Assembly (NCBI GenBank): GCA_964415435.1
Contig: CAYPZT010000039.1
Location: 1-7,589 of the forward strand
Origin: CAYPZT01 sp964415435
GTDB lineage: Bacteria; Patescibacteriota; Microgenomatia; UBA1406; GWC2-37-13
Reading direction: 5' to 3'
Length of the DNA stretch: 7,589 nucleotides
Every line of letters begins with the position of its first letter. Position 1 is the stretch's first letter. Shown here one piece after another: positions 5,981 to 7,589 of the stretch. Made by a program: the position numbers and the translations under genes. The notes beneath the pieces are model-generated. The model did not search any database. It was not told where the DNA came from and was given only the letters and a program-made list of their open reading frames with translations.

Positions 5981-6439
5981 ATGGCCGACATTCAAAAGCT
6001 AAAAAAGTTGCGTGAGGAAACTGGCATTTCTTTCTCTCTTTGCAAAAAAGCACTCGAGGAAAGTGGTGATGATATAGAAAAAGCTAAAAAACTTCTCACT
6101 TCCTGGGGCGCCGAAAAAGTAAAAGACAAGGAAAGCAGAGCAACCTCTCAAGGCGTCATTGCTTCCTATGTGCACCATAACAAAAAGCTGGCCGCACTTG
6201 TCGAGCTGATGTGCGAAACTGACTTTGTAGCAGGTAATGAGGAGTTTCAAAGACTAGTTCAGGAACTAGCCATGCAAACTGCGTCACTTAGGGCTACAGA
6301 AGCGAAGACACTTCTGGAGCAAGATTATATTCGTGATCCCAAAAAGAAGGTCAGTGATCTTATCAAAGACGCTGTTTTAAAGTTCGGGGAAAACATTAAG
6401 GTCGGGAGAATTATGTATTGGGAACTTGGCGCAAACTAA
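5981..6439 (+). CDS. tsf: Elongation factor Ts, short form
   Basis: EF-Ts catalyses GDP release from EF-Tu. The N-terminal UBA-like domain (about 3-41) shows LREETGISFSLCKKAL (10-25) and SGDDIEKAKKLL (28-39). The nucleotide-exchange core has the hallmark TDFV at 80-83, followed by AGNEEF (84-89), and the final segment FGENIKVGR (135-143). At 152 residues it is much shorter than the E. coli protein (about 280) and shorter than the Thermus type (about 196). It therefore keeps the UBA-like domain and one core subdomain but lacks the second subdomain and coiled coil, and probably works as a dimer as described for Thermus. It lies 12 bases after rpsB with no Shine-Dalgarno sequence, and its stop shares one base with the frr start (TAATG). 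The key TDFV motif is intact, so it should be functional. Confidence 0.95.
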   Translation: MADIQKLKKLREETGISFSLCKKALEESGDDIEKAKKLLTSWGAEKVKDKESRATSQGVIASYVHHNKKLAALVELMCETDFVAGNEEFQRLVQELAMQTASLRATEAKTLLEQDYIRDPKKKVSDLIKDAVLKFGENIKVGRIMYWELGAN

Positions 6440-6999
6440 TGGATCAGGCAGTCACCAACTTCAAAAATGACTCGACGAATACGCTTAACCGTCTTAAAGA
6501 TGAACTTAAGGCAATCCGTACTGGAAAAGCCAACGCATCGATGCTTGAGAATCTGCTCGTGGAAGCGTATGGCGGACAGACAAAACTGAAACTTCAGGAG
6601 CTTGCCACACTGGGCGTAGAAGGAGCAAATCTTATTGTAATTACACCGTTTGATCCCTCAACAACACCAGATATCGAAAAGGCAGTTCTGAAATCTCCAT
6701 TTGGATTTACTCCCGCACCCCAGGGTAATAGACTCGTCATAAAAATCCCTCCCCTTACCGAAGAACAGAGGGAAAAATTTGTCAAAGTTGTAAACCAAAC
6801 TGTGGAGGAAAAAAAAGGCATTGTCCGAAATTTACGCGACAACGCAAGAAAGAACGTCAAATTAAGGCTTGAAAAGAAAGAACTAACCGAGGATGACAAA
6901 TTCCGGCTTGAAAAGGAAATAGATTCTGTCTCGCAGGAAATGACAGAAGAAATAAATAAACTCAAGGAGCTTAAAGAGGCAGACATCATGCAGATCTAG
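6439..6999 (+). CDS. frr: Ribosome recycling factor
   Basis: At 186 residues this is the expected RRF length. With EF-G it splits post-termination ribosomes. Visible features are LKAIRTGKANASML (23-36), EAYGG (42-46), ITPFDPSTTPDIEKAV (68-83), the hinge-side segment NRLVIKIPPLTEEQREKFVK (97-116), and the long three-helix bundle including VRNLRDNARKNVK (129-141), with R133 at the position of the conserved ribosome-contacting arginine of E. coli RRF. The C-terminal helix is highly charged. ATG 6439 is chosen over an upstream in-frame TTG (6418) because it matches the family N-terminus and overlaps the tsf stop by one base (TAATG), implying coupled translation. pyrH, which in many bacteria lies between tsf and frr, is absent here. 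Confidence 0.96.
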   Translation: MDQAVTNFKNDSTNTLNRLKDELKAIRTGKANASMLENLLVEAYGGQTKLKLQELATLGVEGANLIVITPFDPSTTPDIEKAVLKSPFGFTPAPQGNRLVIKIPPLTEEQREKFVKVVNQTVEEKKGIVRNLRDNARKNVKLRLEKKELTEDDKFRLEKEIDSVSQEMTEEINKLKELKEADIMQI

Positions 7000-7031
7000 T
7001 TCTTAATTCCTCACAAATCTCCCTCATTTTA

Positions 7032-7046
7032 TGGTAATGTTATAAG
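7032..7046 (+). promoter_or_regulatory. Weak possible -10 region before the site-2 protease gene
   Basis: The 49-base gap after frr contains two overlapping extended -10 candidates. TGgTAATGT (7032-7040) is poorly matched but well placed for a start near 7047. TGtTATAAG (7038-7046) is better matched but ends only two bases before the ATG at 7049. Neither has a recognisable -35, so transcription may simply continue from frr. Confidence 0.22.
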
Positions 7047-7048
7047 CT

Positions 7049-7589
7049 ATGCACATCTTGCTTTTCTTTGTAATCCTTATCATTCTTGTAATTATTCATG
7101 AGTTTGGACATTTCATAGCAGCTAAAAAAAACGGTGTGCTTGTTGAGGAGTTTGGCATAGGTTTTCCTCCTCGTATTTTTGGCATTAAGATAGGGGAGAC
7201 TCTTTATAGTCTGAATTTGCTGCCTCTTGGCGGTTTTGTCAAGCTTTTTGGCGAAGAATATCATGAAGTAAAAACCAAAAAAAATCTCAGCAGTAGAGCT
7301 TTCGTCAACAAGAAACCGTGGCAAAAAACAGTAATCATAGTCGCCGGTGTTCTCATGCATTTTGCCCTAGGCTGGATCATAATATCGTATCTTTTCACTC
7401 AAGGAATACCAACACCTATCAATAAGGTAAAGATAGAAAAAGTTATGCCCAGTAGTCCTGCCTCCAGGGCTGGTCTCACGGCAAACGATCTTATCTATGC
7501 GGTCAAGGTAAATGGTAAAGAATATGCGGTCGCGACACCTGAGGATTTAAAAACAGTAACAACGAGATTTGCCGGGAAGGAAGTGACGC
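7049..7589 (+). CDS. rseP: Site-2 intramembrane zinc metalloprotease, RseP/MmpA family (C-terminus beyond window)
   Basis: I translated this frame by hand: 180 codons are visible and the frame is still open at the right edge. It opens with a transmembrane segment containing the zinc-protease motif HEFGH (17-21, with H17, E18 and H21). A conserved membrane-reentrant loop region follows (GIGFPPRIFGI at 36-46, YSLNLLPLGGFVKLFGEE at 53-70). A second membrane segment begins VAGVLMHFALGW (98-109). The start of a PDZ domain is visible at about 125-180, with SSPASRAGL at 135-143. Site-2 proteases cut membrane-spanning substrates such as anti-sigma factors or leftover signal peptides. The usual GP.xN(F/L) near the second helix is here GVLMHF, so Pro is replaced by Val and Asn by His. 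The second half, with the metal-binding Asp, is outside the window. Its place after frr matches the frr-...-rseP order of many bacteria with the lipid genes removed. No Shine-Dalgarno sequence is seen. Confidence 0.92.
   Translation, partial: MHILLFFVILIILVIIHEFGHFIAAKKNGVLVEEFGIGFPPRIFGIKIGETLYSLNLLPLGGFVKLFGEEYHEVKTKKNLSSRAFVNKKPWQKTVIIVAGVLMHFALGWIIISYLFTQGIPTPINKVKIEKVMPSSPASRAGLTANDLIYAVKVNGKEYAVATPEDLKTVTTRFAGKEVT

Noticed and set aside
5501..5995. 164-residue minus-strand open frame opposite rpsB
   Set aside because: It is antisense to a strongly conserved ribosomal protein, resembles no family and lacks start signals; it is a coding shadow.
6594..6989. 131-residue minus-strand open frame opposite frr
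   Set aside because: Its Ser/Phe-rich composition is the mirror of the Lys/Glu-rich frr sequence; it is not a gene.
1..7589. Alternative genetic code (TGA as Gly), as in some CPR lineages
   Set aside because: No conserved protein here contains an internal TGA, and the upstream ATP-grasp gene ends naturally at TGA.
1..7589. CRISPR array, tRNA, rRNA, insertion sequence or toxin-antitoxin pair
   Set aside because: No regular repeats, cloverleaf-like sequences, transposase motifs or suitable small gene pairs were seen by eye.

Overview
The window reads as part of a small-genome bacterium of the Candidate Phyla Radiation (Patescibacteria), most likely a Microgenomates-type lineage. The reasons are the tight gene packing, moderate GC, GalU with a WGDEF motif, a very short EF-Ts, a stripped-down rpsB-tsf-frr-rseP cluster without pyrH, uppS, cdsA or dxr, and start codons that mostly lack a Shine-Dalgarno sequence. 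The lineage is inferred from gene style, since no rRNA is present. TAA, TAG and TGA all behave as stops, so there is no sign of a recoded TGA.

Layout. Positions 1-1611 (minus strand) hold two overlapping ATP-grasp genes of the D-Ala-D-Ala ligase superfamily; the second runs off the left edge. A 95-bp intergenic region carries divergent promoters. On the plus strand follow a sodium/calcium-exchanger-family membrane protein (1707-2672) and a two-domain protein (2723-3841) that joins a DNPH1/Rcl-like deoxynucleotide N-hydrolase domain to a thymidylate kinase. Next, under a near-consensus promoter, come a small anchored single-Ig-domain protein (3903-4331) and GalU (4335-5216). A second strong promoter drives rpsB (5267-5968), tsf (5981-6439) and frr (6439-6999). 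A site-2 protease gene (7049 onward) is cut by the right edge.

How the genes work together. rpsB, tsf and frr supply ribosomal protein S2, the EF-Tu exchange factor and the ribosome recycling factor. GalU makes UDP-glucose for envelope glycans and is probably co-transcribed with the surface Ig-domain protein. The fusion enzyme would act at the dTMP step of nucleotide metabolism, possibly removing abnormal deoxynucleoside monophosphates at the point where they would be phosphorylated. The ATP-grasp pair probably forms peptide-like bonds; one copy may be the wall D-Ala-D-Ala ligase and the other a diverged relative.

Points of most interest are the nucleotide-hydrolase/thymidylate-kinase fusion, the ATP-grasp pair in which one member has lost the usual ATP-loop residues, and promoters whose predicted start sites fall at or within a few bases of the ATG, implying leaderless mRNAs. 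No tRNA, rRNA, CRISPR array, insertion sequence or convincing intrinsic terminator was seen, and there is no gene-free stretch over 300 bases.
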